A stretch of DNA of 64,000 bases from Streptomyces sp. NBC_01268. GTDB taxonomy: Bacteria > Actinomycetota > Actinomycetes > Streptomycetales > Streptomycetaceae. Each line of letters opens with the position of its first letter. Within the stretch, counting starts at the first letter, position 1. A program made the position numbers and the translations under genes. The stretch lies in assembly GCF_036240795.1 (NCBI RefSeq), contig NZ_CP108454.1, forward strand, positions 4,588,001 through 4,652,000, given 5' to 3'. Below, piece by piece: positions 8,487-16,022 of this stretch. Below the pieces are notes generated by a model, which was not told the DNA's origin, made no database searches, and saw nothing but the letters and a program-made list of their open reading frames with translations.

Positions 8487-9318
8487 GTCGGTAGTCCTCA
8501 GCCGCTTCTTCGATCAGGGCGAGGGACACCTCCGGCGGCGAGGCGGCGGCCCTCAACTGATCGTATGCCTTGCGGTACTGCTTCACGAGGGCCGGATCGT
8601 CGACTGTCTGACCGTGGTACGGCCCCTCCGTGTACATGAGCGGAGGCTCGTCGTCGAACTCCATGAACTTGAACGGCAGGGCCATGAACGGTCGGGTGGG
8701 TGCGTTCCACGGCAGGATCTGGAGAACGACACGACCCTGCCGTACGAGGGTGGCGATGTGGTCGAGCTGCTCGGCCATGTCCACAGCCGGGATCGTGGGG
8801 TTGCGCACCAGTGACTCGTGGAGGATGACCCAGTACTCGGGCTTCTTCGGCTCCTCGAAGAGCATTGCCCGCTTGAGTCGGGCGTCGATCTTGGCCTGCA
8901 CCTCGTCCGGGGTGTGCAGCGGATGCGTCGAGCGGATGACGGCCTTCGCGTACGTGGCGGTCTGGAGCAGGCCAGGGATGAGGACGTTGCACCACTCCTC
9001 GATCACCAGCGCCCGCTTCTCCGCCTCAGCGATCGCCGCGAAGTAGGCCGCATGCGCTCCCTGCTTCGCCTTGCGTACGTCCTCGCACCGCCGCGCGAAG
9101 AACCCGTCCGTCCGGAGCACCCGGTCCACGTGCTGGGCCAGGTCGCGCGGCATGCGGCGCTTGCCGTGCTCGATCTCGCTCAGGTAGGTCACTCCGAAGA
9201 AACTGCCCTCGACCAAGCCCTCCAGCGTCAGGCCCGCCTCCTCCCTCTTGAAGCGGAGCTCTTTCCCGTAGAACTGCGGGACGCTCGCCGAGCCGTCGAT
9301 CTCCTTGCGCGCAGCCAC
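8467..9318 (-). CDS. XRE-family regulator with DUF5753 domain
   Basis: A 283-residue DNA-binding protein. The helix-turn-helix lies at about residues 18-75 (ELRFKREEAGLTLEGLVEGSFFGVTYLSEIEHGKR) and the rest is the DUF5753 ligand/partner domain with the common blocks ARLKRAMLFEE, WVILHESLVRNP, QLDHIATLVRQGRVVLQILPW and the Y-x-x-x-D-x-L-R-A motif. GTG start. It is followed by DUF397 in the same transcript and faces the small protein/ATPase pair across about 110 bases. Such modules are among the most numerous regulator families in Streptomyces and affect development and antibiotic production in the characterised cases (BldB/WhiJ-type systems). Confidence 0.92.
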   Translation of the reverse strand: MAARKEIDGSASVPQFYGKELRFKREEAGLTLEGLVEGSFFGVTYLSEIEHGKRRMPRDLAQHVDRVLRTDGFFARRCEDVRKAKQGAHAAYFAAIAEAEKRALVIEEWCNVLIPGLLQTATYAKAVIRSTHPLHTPDEVQAKIDARLKRAMLFEEPKKPEYWVILHESLVRNPTIPAVDMAEQLDHIATLVRQGRVVLQILPWNAPTRPFMALPFKFMEFDDEPPLMYTEGPYHGQTVDDPALVKQYRKAYDQLRAAASPPEVSLALIEEAAEDYRHGQQRP

Positions 9319-9432
9319 TGTTGACCGCCTTTCGCACCTTGCGTCGTGGAGCGGGAAACCCTTCCACGGTAGGGCTCGGCGCGGCAGCGTGTGAGGGGTT
9401 CGTCACGGCACGCAACGAAAGGTGGAACCCGC

Positions 9433-9633
9433 ATGACCGACGACATCAGGCCCGACGTCGAGGCCCTCCGTACCGCTCTCGCAGCTCACGGGGTCCTCCT
9501 GCCCTCTCTGGGGGTGGATCCGGTGACGCTCGCGGGGCGGACGGTCCGGCCCCCGCTCGTCGCGCTGGGCAACTGCAACGTGGCGATGGCACGCCGGCTG
9601 ACCGAGGCGCTGCGGAAGGCGGCCGGCGGGTGA
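9433..9633 (+). CDS. Small conserved-context protein, function unknown
   Basis: A 66-residue protein starting at an ATG nine bases after GAAAGGTGG. It is mostly helical with a hydrophobic middle (GVLLPSLGVDPVTLAG) and an alanine/leucine-rich end; no cysteine cluster except one Cys in GNCNVAMARRL. Its stop overlaps the GTG of the next gene, so the two are translationally coupled. It is probably a partner or modulator of the adjacent ATPase or of the divergent XRE/DUF397 pair; this rests only on gene order. Confidence 0.7.
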   Translation: MTDDIRPDVEALRTALAAHGVLLPSLGVDPVTLAGRTVRPPLVALGNCNVAMARRLTEALRKAAGG

Positions 9634-10043
9634 CGCTGCCGTTCGCGGTCGAGCTGATCGCGGTCCCGGAGGCGGTGCCGGAGGTGCGCCGGATAGTGGA
9701 GGGGGACGATCTGCGGCTCTGCGTGAGCGAGTTGCTGACGAACGTCATCGTGCACGTGGGGGAGGGGACTCCGGTCACCGTGCGGGTGGAGGCGACGCGG
9801 GAGGGGCGGACGCGGCTCGCGGTGACGGATCCGGATCCGCGGGTGTGGCCCGTCCTGCGGGAGGCCGTCGACGGGGCCGAGTCGGGGCGGGGGCTCGGGA
9901 TCGTGGAGGCGGTGGCGCTGCGCTGGGGCGTGGAGCAGGGGCCGTACGGGAAGACGGTGTGGTGCGAGCTGTCCGGTACGGGCCCGAGGGCGGGGCTGGG
10001 GCCCCCGGAGCGGCCCCCACGCCGGCGTCCGGTCGGCGGGTGA
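9630..10043 (+). CDS. ATP-binding protein, RsbW-like HATPase
   Basis: A 137-residue stand-alone GHKL/HATPase_c_2 domain of the anti-sigma-factor kinase type. The N box is LRLCVSELLTNVIVHVG (Glu and Asn of the E-x-x-x-N motif), the G1-like box is VTDPDPR, and the G2-like box SGRGLGIVEAVALRWGV. It has no receiver or dimerisation domain. The GTG start overlaps the upstream stop by four bases. Such proteins frequently accompany XRE/DUF397 modules in Streptomyces and may bind a sigma factor or anti-anti-sigma factor located elsewhere. The last 20 residues are a proline/arginine-rich tail. Confidence 0.85.
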   Translation: MTLPFAVELIAVPEAVPEVRRIVEGDDLRLCVSELLTNVIVHVGEGTPVTVRVEATREGRTRLAVTDPDPRVWPVLREAVDGAESGRGLGIVEAVALRWGVEQGPYGKTVWCELSGTGPRAGLGPPERPPRRRPVGG

Positions 10044-10072
10044 GGGTGCCGTTCGGGCCGGCGCGGGCGCCT

Positions 10073-10744
10073 TCAGATGCTGCGGGCCGTGATGTCGCCG
10101 TACGCGGTGGTGGCGCGGATCCGCAGCTCGGCGTCGGTGCCCGCGGTGTTGGCGAGGGCGTTGCTGACGCGGCCGTAGCCGGTGCCGGCGTCGAGGGTGG
10201 CGGAGGCGCCGCGGGCGGCGGTGACCTCGATGTCGCCCTTCTCGGTGCGGAGTTCGACGGCGCCGCGCACGGCGCCGGTGACCTTGATGTCGCCGCGCAT
10301 GGTGCGGATCTCGGCGGGCCCGTTGAGGCGGCCGACCGTGATGCCGCCGTCCTGGACGCTGATGCGGGCGCTCGCGGCCTCGTCCAGCTTGGCCTGGCCC
10401 TGGGCGGCCTCGAAGACGACGTCGCCGAGGCGTCCGACGCCCCGCAGCTCACCGGCGGCGGCCTTGGCCTCCACGCGGGAGCCGGCCGGCAGCTGGACGG
10501 TCACCTCGACGGCGCCGGAGTTGCCGAAGAGCTTGTTCTCCGGCTCGGGGGCCTGGATCCGCAGGACGCCGTCGGTGAAGGCGACCTGGACGCGCTCGGC
10601 GGCCTTCACGTCGCGGCCCTTGGTGGGGTTCGCGGGGCGGACGTCGACGGTGGCGTCCTGGCGGTCGGCGGCGATCAGCTGGACGCGGCCGGCGGGGATG
10701 TCGAGGACGGCGGTGATCGGGGCGGTGGTGGCGAAGTTCTGCAT
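10073..10744 (-). CDS. DUF4097 family beta-helix protein
   Basis: A 223-residue protein made almost wholly of short beta strands rich in Gly, Val and Thr, with the repeating G-x-I-x-V-x-x-x-x-G pattern (for example GDIKVTGAVRGAVELRTEKGDIEV) of the DUF4097/YvlB family, thought to form a single-stranded beta-helix. There is no signal peptide. The open frame continues far upstream, but the ATG at 10744 has AGGA eight bases before it and begins the conserved MQNFATTAPITAVLDIPAG segment. Expression is probably controlled from the region with repeated GTTGC motifs just upstream. In other bacteria relatives sit in envelope-stress operons; no such partner is here. Confidence 0.85.
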   Translation of the reverse strand: MQNFATTAPITAVLDIPAGRVQLIAADRQDATVDVRPANPTKGRDVKAAERVQVAFTDGVLRIQAPEPENKLFGNSGAVEVTVQLPAGSRVEAKAAAGELRGVGRLGDVVFEAAQGQAKLDEAASARISVQDGGITVGRLNGPAEIRTMRGDIKVTGAVRGAVELRTEKGDIEVTAARGASATLDAGTGYGRVSNALANTAGTDAELRIRATTAYGDITARSI

Positions 10745-10800
10745 GGTTCCTGCTCCTCTGGAGTGGCGTTCCCGGTGTCTTTCTGACATGAGAAACGCTA

Positions 10801-10924
10801 CGTTGCGTTCGAGGAGTGCGCAACAAGAACGTTGCGTGATGTGAGTATCTATGCAGCTCAGAGCGTTGAAATCGTTGCAACGGGCGTGGCGGTAACGCAA
10901 CACCCCGCCCGCTCGGCGTTGCAA
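10801..10924. promoter_or_regulatory. Cluster of six GTTGC/GCAAC half-sites
   Basis: The upstream region of the DUF4097 gene holds six GTTGC or GCAAC motifs: 10802, 10820-10824, 10831-10835, 10874-10881, 10897-10901 and 10918-10922. The fourth is the perfect palindrome CGTTGCAACG (10873-10882). The density in 125 bases is far above chance for this sequence and suggests several dimer sites of one regulator. The regulator is unknown; the gene at 10993-12015 is a candidate because it is adjacent. Confidence 0.5.
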
Positions 10925-10992
10925 TGATCGACGAGTGAACGCTCTGTCGGAGGTGTTCCGGCCACCGGGGAGCGATCCCGTCGGGGAGGGGG

Positions 10993-12015
10993 CTAGCGGC
11001 CCTCGCGCAGCCCCAGGACGTACGTCGCCGTCAGTGCGACCGCCCGGTCCTCGTCCCGTGACAGCTCGGCGAGGGCGCCGGAGGCCGCGGCGCCCGGGAT
11101 GTCCGCGAGCGCCTGGGTGAGGCGTCGGCGCGCGGGTGGAGCGGTCGTGGCGTGGGAGAGGCGGGCGACCAGGGCGGCGGCGATCCGGTCCGCGCGGTCC
11201 GCGTGGGCGGGGTCGGACGCCAGGGCGCTGAGCGCGTCGGCCGCGTCGGCGTCGTTGCGCTCCTCGACCACCATGTCGACGAGGGTCGGGACCGCCTCCG
11301 GCACTCCCCGCGCGCCGAGCGCCAGGGCCGCGTACGCCCGGACCACCGGGTCCGGGTGGGCGAGGGCGTCCCGGAGCAGGGCGGTCGCCCCGGCGTCCGG
11401 GAGCTCGGCCAGGGCGCGGACGGCCCGCTTCCGTACGGTGGCCCGGGGAGCGTCGAGGCCCTCCGCGAGCAGGGGTGCCGCCGCCTCGCCGGCCCGGGCC
11501 AGGGCCCAGTGGAGGGCGCCGGCCACGATCGGGTCGGGCTCGCCCAGGACGGCCTCGGCCAGGGCCTCCACCGGTACGGGGGCCTCGTCGGCGGCGGACA
11601 CCGACGACAGGGCCGCGCTCTGGCGGGTCTCCGGGCTCTTCGAGGTCAGCGCCTGGAGGAGGGCGGTGATCCGCAGGACCTCCTCCCACCCGGCCGGTTC
11701 CGCCGCGCCGATCCGGCGCAGCCGCGTCAGCAGTTCGGTCTCCGCCGCGATGCGCTCGCGGGTCCGGCGCACGAGGTCGTCGACGAGCCCGGCGGGCGCG
11801 AAGCCGGGGTCGTCGAGCGCGCGCCCGACATCGCGCAGCGAGAGGCCGAGCGAGCGCAGGCTCTCGATGTGGAAGACGCGCCGGATGTTCTCGTCGGAGT
11901 ACTCGCGGTACCCGGAGCCGCTGCGTCCGGTCGGGCGGACCAGGCCCAGCGACTCGTAGTGCCGGAGCATCCGGGCGCTGACCCCGGACCGCCGCGCGAC
12001 CTCGCCGATCAGCAC
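10993..12015 (-). CDS. MerR-family regulator fused to HEAT repeats
   Basis: A 340-residue regulator. Residues 1-70 are a MerR winged helix (MLIGEVARRSGVSARMLRHYESLGLV, then GYREYSDENIRRVFHIESLRSLGLSL). A short coiled linker (about 85-115) is followed by roughly 200 residues of alanine/leucine-rich helical repeats of HEAT/PBS-lyase type, for example ATVRKRAVRALAELPDAGAT and DPVVRAYAALALGARG. Classic MerR proteins have only a small effector domain of 50-80 residues, so the repeat array is unusual and suggests a protein ligand. It lies 3 bases after the HEAT-only gene and was probably co-transcribed with it. Confidence 0.88.
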   Translation of the reverse strand: MLIGEVARRSGVSARMLRHYESLGLVRPTGRSGSGYREYSDENIRRVFHIESLRSLGLSLRDVGRALDDPGFAPAGLVDDLVRRTRERIAAETELLTRLRRIGAAEPAGWEEVLRITALLQALTSKSPETRQSAALSSVSAADEAPVPVEALAEAVLGEPDPIVAGALHWALARAGEAAAPLLAEGLDAPRATVRKRAVRALAELPDAGATALLRDALAHPDPVVRAYAALALGARGVPEAVPTLVDMVVEERNDADAADALSALASDPAHADRADRIAAALVARLSHATTAPPARRRLTQALADIPGAAASGALAELSRDEDRAVALTATYVLGLREGR

Positions 12016-12018
12016 CGC

Positions 12019-12669
12019 CTACCGTCCTCCCTGGCCCTCCCCGCCGAGGGCCACGACGCGCTTCGCCTCCTCGATCGCGAACTCGAACCCGGCCTCCGGG
12101 TCCCGCCACAGGGCCTCCGTGGCGAGCGCGTGTGCCCGCACCTCCGGGTCGGGGTGCGTCGCCGCGGTGCCCAGCGCCGGCAGCATGGCCTCCCCGAGTG
12201 CGATCAGGGCCCGGCTGAGGCTCAGGCGCGTCTCGCGCCGCCCGCGCCCGAGCTGCGTCGCCAACCCTACGGCCAGCGCGGGTTCCTCACCTTCCGGTAC
12301 GAGGACGACCGCCGCCCGCCAGGCGCTGCGGGCGACCTCGTCGTCGGGGTCGGAGAGGAGGGCCGGGGTGATCGCCGGCCAGGCCCGCCGGTCGCCGATC
12401 TTGGAGAGGGTGTGCAGGGCCTGGCTGCGGGCCTGGGCACGGTCCGAGCGCACCTCGGCGACCAGTGCCGGGACCGTCGCCGCGGCCGCGTGGCGGGTGA
12501 GTGCCCAGGTCAGCATCTCGCGCACGGAGAAGTCGGGCTCGATGGCGCAGCGGCCGACGAGGGTGCCGACGTCGGCCGGGTCCGGGGTCGTGCCGACGGT
12601 CAGGGCCGTGCGGAGCCGGACCGACGGGTCGTCGTGCGCCAGCCCGTGCAGGGTGCGTGTCGTGGTCAT
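12019..12669 (-). CDS. HEAT-repeat protein
   Basis: A 216-residue cytoplasmic protein of about five HEAT-like repeats (for instance DFSVREMLTWALTRHAAAATVPAL, QARSQALHTLSKIGDRRAWPAI, PDPEVRAHALATEALW). The ATG at 12669 is chosen over an upstream in-frame GTG because GGAGGTG stands at the right distance. It is followed after 3 bases by the MerR-HEAT regulator gene. The two HEAT arrays are of similar style, so this protein may bind the regulator or compete for its partner; that is inference from order and fold. Confidence 0.82.
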   Translation of the reverse strand: MTTTRTLHGLAHDDPSVRLRTALTVGTTPDPADVGTLVGRCAIEPDFSVREMLTWALTRHAAAATVPALVAEVRSDRAQARSQALHTLSKIGDRRAWPAITPALLSDPDDEVARSAWRAAVVLVPEGEEPALAVGLATQLGRGRRETRLSLSRALIALGEAMLPALGTAATHPDPEVRAHALATEALWRDPEAGFEFAIEEAKRVVALGGEGQGGR

Positions 12670-12753
12670 GGGGGCCACCTCCTCGGCCACAGTGAAGGGC
12701 TTGTCACCGTGTCAAGGTCAAGCGGAACCCCTCTCGGCCCCGGCCGAGGGGGA

Positions 12754-13497
12754 CTAGTCGATGTGGACTATCTGGAAGGCCTCCGCCATCCGTCCCGCCG
12801 GCAGCCCGCCCGCCGTCGCGTGCTCGCTGAGCCAGTCGCGCAGCAGCCCGGACAGGTCGTCGAAGTGGGCGGTCTGGGAGGTGTGGATGCGCAGGGCCTC
12901 GACCTTGCGGTCGAAGACGGGGGTGACGTCCACGTACTGGTTCGGGGTCGGGCCCGTCATCAGCCAGAGCTCGTGGACCGTCCACGGCTCCAGACCCTCC
13001 TCCTTGAGGAGTTGGGGGTGGGCGAAGGGGTTGCGGGCCTCGGGGTAGATCGCGCGCAGACAGGCGTCGCCGACGGCGCGGTGGTCGGGGTGGAGGTCGG
13101 CCACGCGGGCCCAGTTGATCTCGGGCGACGGGATGATCGCGCGCTGCGGGCGCACCTCGCGGATGACCCGGCACAGGTCGCGGCGCAGGTCGACGGAGGC
13201 CTCGACGAAACTGTCGGGGTAGCCGAGGAAACGGACGTCTGCGACGCCGCTGAGTTTCGCCGAGTGGACCTGCTCGGCGCGGCGCAGGTCCGCCATGGCC
13301 TGGCGGGGGAGCGCCTCGTCGTAACCGCCCGCGCCGCCGTCGGTGACGATGCAGTAGGTGACGCGGGTGCCGCGTTCGATCCACTGCATCACCGTGCCGC
13401 TGACGCAGAACTCGATGTCGTCCGGGTGCGCCGCCACCACCAGCAGGGATTCCGGTGCGCTGCGGACGGTCGGGTCGGTCGTCTCGAAGTCCTCCAT
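12754..13497 (-). CDS. PIG-L family N-acetylglucosaminyl-type deacetylase
   Basis: A 247-residue zinc-dependent deacetylase of the PIG-L/LmbE fold. The first zinc motif AHPDD follows the strand LLVVAA, and the last ligand is in DLHPDHRAVGDA; the intervening DGGAGGYD and LGYPDS blocks are typical. Family members remove the acetyl group from GlcNAc in GPI, mycothiol (MshB), bacillithiol (BshB) and teicoplanin-type pathways. It starts at the ATG after AAGAGG rather than at an upstream in-frame ATG. It faces the asparagine-synthetase-like gene across 163 bases, and with the MshA-like glycosyltransferase downstream it would supply a free amine for the tRNA-synthetase-like enzyme to acylate. Confidence 0.88.
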   Translation of the reverse strand: MEDFETTDPTVRSAPESLLVVAAHPDDIEFCVSGTVMQWIERGTRVTYCIVTDGGAGGYDEALPRQAMADLRRAEQVHSAKLSGVADVRFLGYPDSFVEASVDLRRDLCRVIREVRPQRAIIPSPEINWARVADLHPDHRAVGDACLRAIYPEARNPFAHPQLLKEEGLEPWTVHELWLMTGPTPNQYVDVTPVFDRKVEALRIHTSQTAHFDDLSGLLRDWLSEHATAGGLPAGRMAEAFQIVHID

Positions 13498-13573
13498 GAG
13501 GCCAGCCTCTTGGTGCGGCGGGGGCGTCGCAAGGCCAAGTCGTGGCGTGAACAGGACATGGCACTTACGCGCC

Positions 13574-13597
13574 ATTCAAAAAGTTGGTAGATTCAAA
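13574..13597. promoter_or_regulatory. Direct repeat in the divergent cluster promoter region
   Basis: In the 163 bases between the PIG-L and asparagine-synthetase-like genes an unusually AT-rich block contains ATTCAAA twice (13574-13580 and 13591-13597), 17 bases apart. A near-palindrome around CACGTG follows at 13606-13618. Both genes probably start here. The repeats could be activator sites; no clear -10/-35 pair was seen for either direction. Confidence 0.35.
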
Positions 13598-13660
13598 TCA
13601 TTGGGTGTTCCACGTGAACAGAGACTGGTAGAGAGTCAGAGAGATCCGGAGGCGACCGCC

Positions 13661-15466
13661 ATGTGCAGGATTCTCGGCACCATCGCCGCGGGTGCGGCGC
13701 GACCCGACCCCGCCGAGCTCGCGGCGGTCTCGGGCCGGCAGCGGCACGGCGGCCCCGACGAGCACCAGATCCTCAGCGGCCCCGGCTGGTCGCTCGGCTG
13801 CGACCGGCTCGCCGTCACCGACCCCTGCGGCGGACGGCAGCCCTACCGACTGCCCCACCTGCCCGGGATCCTCGCCGTGCTCAACGGCGAGATCTACAAC
13901 CACACCGAGCTGCGCCGCCGCCTCGCCGCGCGCGGCCACCGCTTCCCCGACCGCTGCGACGGCACGCTGCTGCCCGCGCTGTACGCCGAGTACGGGCCCG
14001 CCTTCGCCGAGCACCTCGACGGCATGTTCGCCGTCGCGATCCTCGACCTGCGCCCCGGCAGCGCCCAACTCGTCCTCGCCGTCGACGACATGGGCATGAA
14101 GCCCGTCCACCTCCACCACGACCCGTACGACGGCTCCACCCGCTTCGCCTCCGAGATCCCCGCACTGCTCGCCTTCGAGGGCGTGCGGATCGCCCCGCGC
14201 GAGGACGCCCTCGACACCGTCCTCGCCACCCGCACCTCCTTCTCCGCGCGCACCGCCCTCGAAGGCATCGAGGTCCTGCCGCCCGGCGCGACGGCGCTCG
14301 TCCGGCCCGGCTGCGCCCCCGTCGTACGGCGGCGCCCCGCGCACGCCGCGCGGCCGCTCGGCGACACCCAGGACGTGCTGCGGCACGAGGTGCGCCGGCT
14401 CGCCACCGCCGACGTGCCCGTCTGCGCGGTCACCAGCGGCGGGCTCGACTCCGGGCTGATCACCGCGCTCGCCGCCGAGCACGCCCGCGAGACGGACGCG
14501 CCGCCGCTGCACACCTTCCACCTCACCTACCGCGGCAAGTGGCCCGACTCCGAGGCGGCGTACGCGCGTTCCGTCGCGCGGCGGGCCCGGACCGTGCACC
14601 ACGAGGTCGTCGTCGACCCCGACGAGATCCCCTCGCTGCTCACCCGTACCGTGCGGCACCTCGGGCAGCCCAACGCCGATCCGATCGCGCTCTCCACGTA
14701 CGCGCTCTTCCGCGCCGTCCGCGAGAACGGCTTCACCGTCGCGCTCACCGGCGACGGGGCCGACGAGCTCTTCGGCGGGTACGACCGGATGCGGGCCGCG
14801 CTCACGGCGCCGCCCGGCATCGACTGGGCCGGCGCGTACGCCGACGCGCTCTCCGCCGCGCCCCGGCTGCTGCGGGAGCACCTGTACACGTCCTCGTACG
14901 CCGCGTACATCGCCGACCACGGTTCGGCGGCCGACCGCATCGAGCAGGAACTGCGTTCGGCCGACGCGGCCGGGGGCGACCGGGTGACCGCGCTCAGCGC
15001 CTTCGAGACGCGGTGGCGGCTGCCCGCGTACCACCTGCGGCGGGTGGACCACCTGTCGATGGCGTGGGCCGTGGAGGCGCGCATGCCGTTCTGCCAGCCC
15101 GGGGTGGTCACGCACGCCCGTGCGCTGCCGGCCGCGGCGCGGCACGGGAAGCCGGCGCTGTACGAGGCGGGGGCGGAGCTCCTTCCCGCGGCGGTCCTCA
15201 ACCGGCCCAAGCAGCCCTTCACGCTGCCGGTGGCGGCGATGCTCTCCCCCGGCGGGCCCTTGCTGGACACCGTCCGCGAACTCCTCTCCCCGGCCCGCCT
15301 GGTGCTCGGCGGCAAGATCCGCGCCGACCGCGTCCAGAGGCTCCTCAACCGCCACCTGGAGCGTCCCAACCAGCGCGTGGCGATGGCGCTCTGGGGTCTG
15401 GCGGTCCACGAGCTGTGGACGGAAGTCGTCCAGGGCATGCGCATCCCGGTGGGCTGTGCGGCCTGA
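13661..15466 (+). CDS. Asparagine-synthetase-like amidotransferase (AsnB family)
   Basis: A 601-residue two-domain enzyme. The ATG is followed directly by Cys2 (MCRILG), the nucleophile of class II glutamine amidotransferases, which fixes the start; CCGGAGG lies 10 bases upstream. The glutaminase domain (1-about 210) keeps R49 and LNGEIYN (73-79). The synthetase domain has the ATP-pyrophosphatase loop SGGLDSG (259-265) and GDGADELFGGY (364-374). All residues for glutamine-dependent amide formation with AMP-activation are therefore present. Secondary-metabolite AsnB homologues amidate or link non-asparagine substrates. Its place at the head of a run of cluster genes suggests an amide-forming step on the cluster product. 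A house-keeping asparagine synthetase cannot be excluded. Confidence 0.88.
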   Translation: MCRILGTIAAGAARPDPAELAAVSGRQRHGGPDEHQILSGPGWSLGCDRLAVTDPCGGRQPYRLPHLPGILAVLNGEIYNHTELRRRLAARGHRFPDRCDGTLLPALYAEYGPAFAEHLDGMFAVAILDLRPGSAQLVLAVDDMGMKPVHLHHDPYDGSTRFASEIPALLAFEGVRIAPREDALDTVLATRTSFSARTALEGIEVLPPGATALVRPGCAPVVRRRPAHAARPLGDTQDVLRHEVRRLATADVPVCAVTSGGLDSGLITALAAEHARETDAPPLHTFHLTYRGKWPDSEAAYARSVARRARTVHHEVVVDPDEIPSLLTRTVRHLGQPNADPIALSTYALFRAVRENGFTVALTGDGADELFGGYDRMRAALTAPPGIDWAGAYADALSAAPRLLREHLYTSSYAAYIADHGSAADRIEQELRSADAAGGDRVTALSAFETRWRLPAYHLRRVDHLSMAWAVEARMPFCQPGVVTHARALPAAARHGKPALYEAGAELLPAAVLNRPKQPFTLPVAAMLSPGGPLLDTVRELLSPARLVLGGKIRADRVQRLLNRHLERPNQRVAMALWGLAVHELWTEVVQGMRIPVGCAA

Positions 15467-15487
15467 CCCCCCGGGCCGTCACCGCCC

Positions 15488-15622
15488 CGGCCCCCGCCCA
15501 CAGGAACCACCCCCGCCCGGGCCCGGGCCCGCGTCCCCCGTTGTGGGGCCCGGCCCCCGCCCGCAGGAGCCGCCCCCGCCCCCGCCCCCGCCCCCGCCCG
15601 GGCCCGCGTCCCCCGTTGTGGG
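15488..15622. repeat. Direct repeat with C-rich expansion, intergenic
   Basis: Two copies of a 60-75 base unit beginning CCGGCCCCCGCCC and ending GCGTCCCCCGTTGTGGG lie at about 15487-15549 and 15550-15622. The second has extra CCCCCG hexamers. The gap between the asparagine-synthetase-like stop and the next gene (15467-15956) is mainly filled by this, the two hairpins and the start of the 36-base repeat; no gene is apparent in it. Confidence 0.7.
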
Positions 15623-15660
15623 CATTCGTTCCGCTGGGGCGGAACGGGTGGGCACAACGG
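15613..15660. repeat. Palindromic element, copy 1
   Basis: Arms 15613-15634 and 15639-15660 pair for eight bases outside (CCGTTGTG with CACAACGG) and eight inside (CGTTCCGC with GCGGAACG), leaving an asymmetric 6-base internal loop (GGCATT-like against CCCACC-like) and a 4-base apical loop. It follows the asparagine-synthetase-like gene and may act as a terminator. A homologous element in the opposite orientation lies at 15770-15814 and a half copy at 63884-63903. Confidence 0.75.
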
Positions 15661-15769
15661 ACGGCGCCCTTGCGGGCGCCTCCGCCCCCGTCACCCCGCC
15701 ACCAGCACCCGCACCGTCCTCGTGCGCACCGCAGCGACAAGGAGCGGGGGCGCCGCTGAGCGCGCCGTC

Positions 15770-15814
15770 CCGTGTGCCCACCCGTCCCGCCCTGCGGGAC
15801 GATTGCCCACACGG
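15770..15814. repeat. Palindromic element, copy 2 (inverted)
   Basis: CCGTGTGCCCACCCGTCCCGC (arm 15770-15790) pairs with 15794-15814 in the same outer/inner stem plan as copy 1. Here the CCCACCC side of the internal loop comes first, so the element is reversed relative to copy 1. Conserved loop asymmetry in two copies implies a shared origin as an interspersed repeat and not two independent terminators. Confidence 0.7.
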
Positions 15815-15851
15815 GGGTGGACGAGGTGCGCCGCCGCGCGGGGCCGCGGCA

Positions 15852-16022
15852 GCGGGGCGTGAGGGGACGGGGCGCGAGCCCGCAATGGCGGGGCGTGAGG
15901 GGACGGGGTGCGAGCCTGCAACGGCGGGGCGTGAGGGGGCGGGGTGCGAGCCTGCAATGGCGGGGCGTGAGGGGGCGGGGCGCGAGCCCGCAACGGCGGG
16001 GCGCGAGAGGACAGGGCGCGAG
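15852..16022 (+). repeat. 36-bp tandem repeat (about 4.7 copies)
   Basis: Units start at 15852, 15888, 15924, 15960 and 15996, each 36 bases with few differences (core GGGGCGTGAGGGG...GCGAGCC-GCAA-GG). The period is a multiple of three and the frame of the downstream gene stays open through it, coding a 12-residue unit of the type A-x-AGREG-x-G-x-EP. It overlaps the presumed start of the PrpF-like protein. There are no spacers, so it is not CRISPR. Confidence 0.85.

Noticed and set aside
15852..16022. 36-bp repeat as a CRISPR array
   Set aside because: The units are contiguous with no spacers and no cas genes are near.
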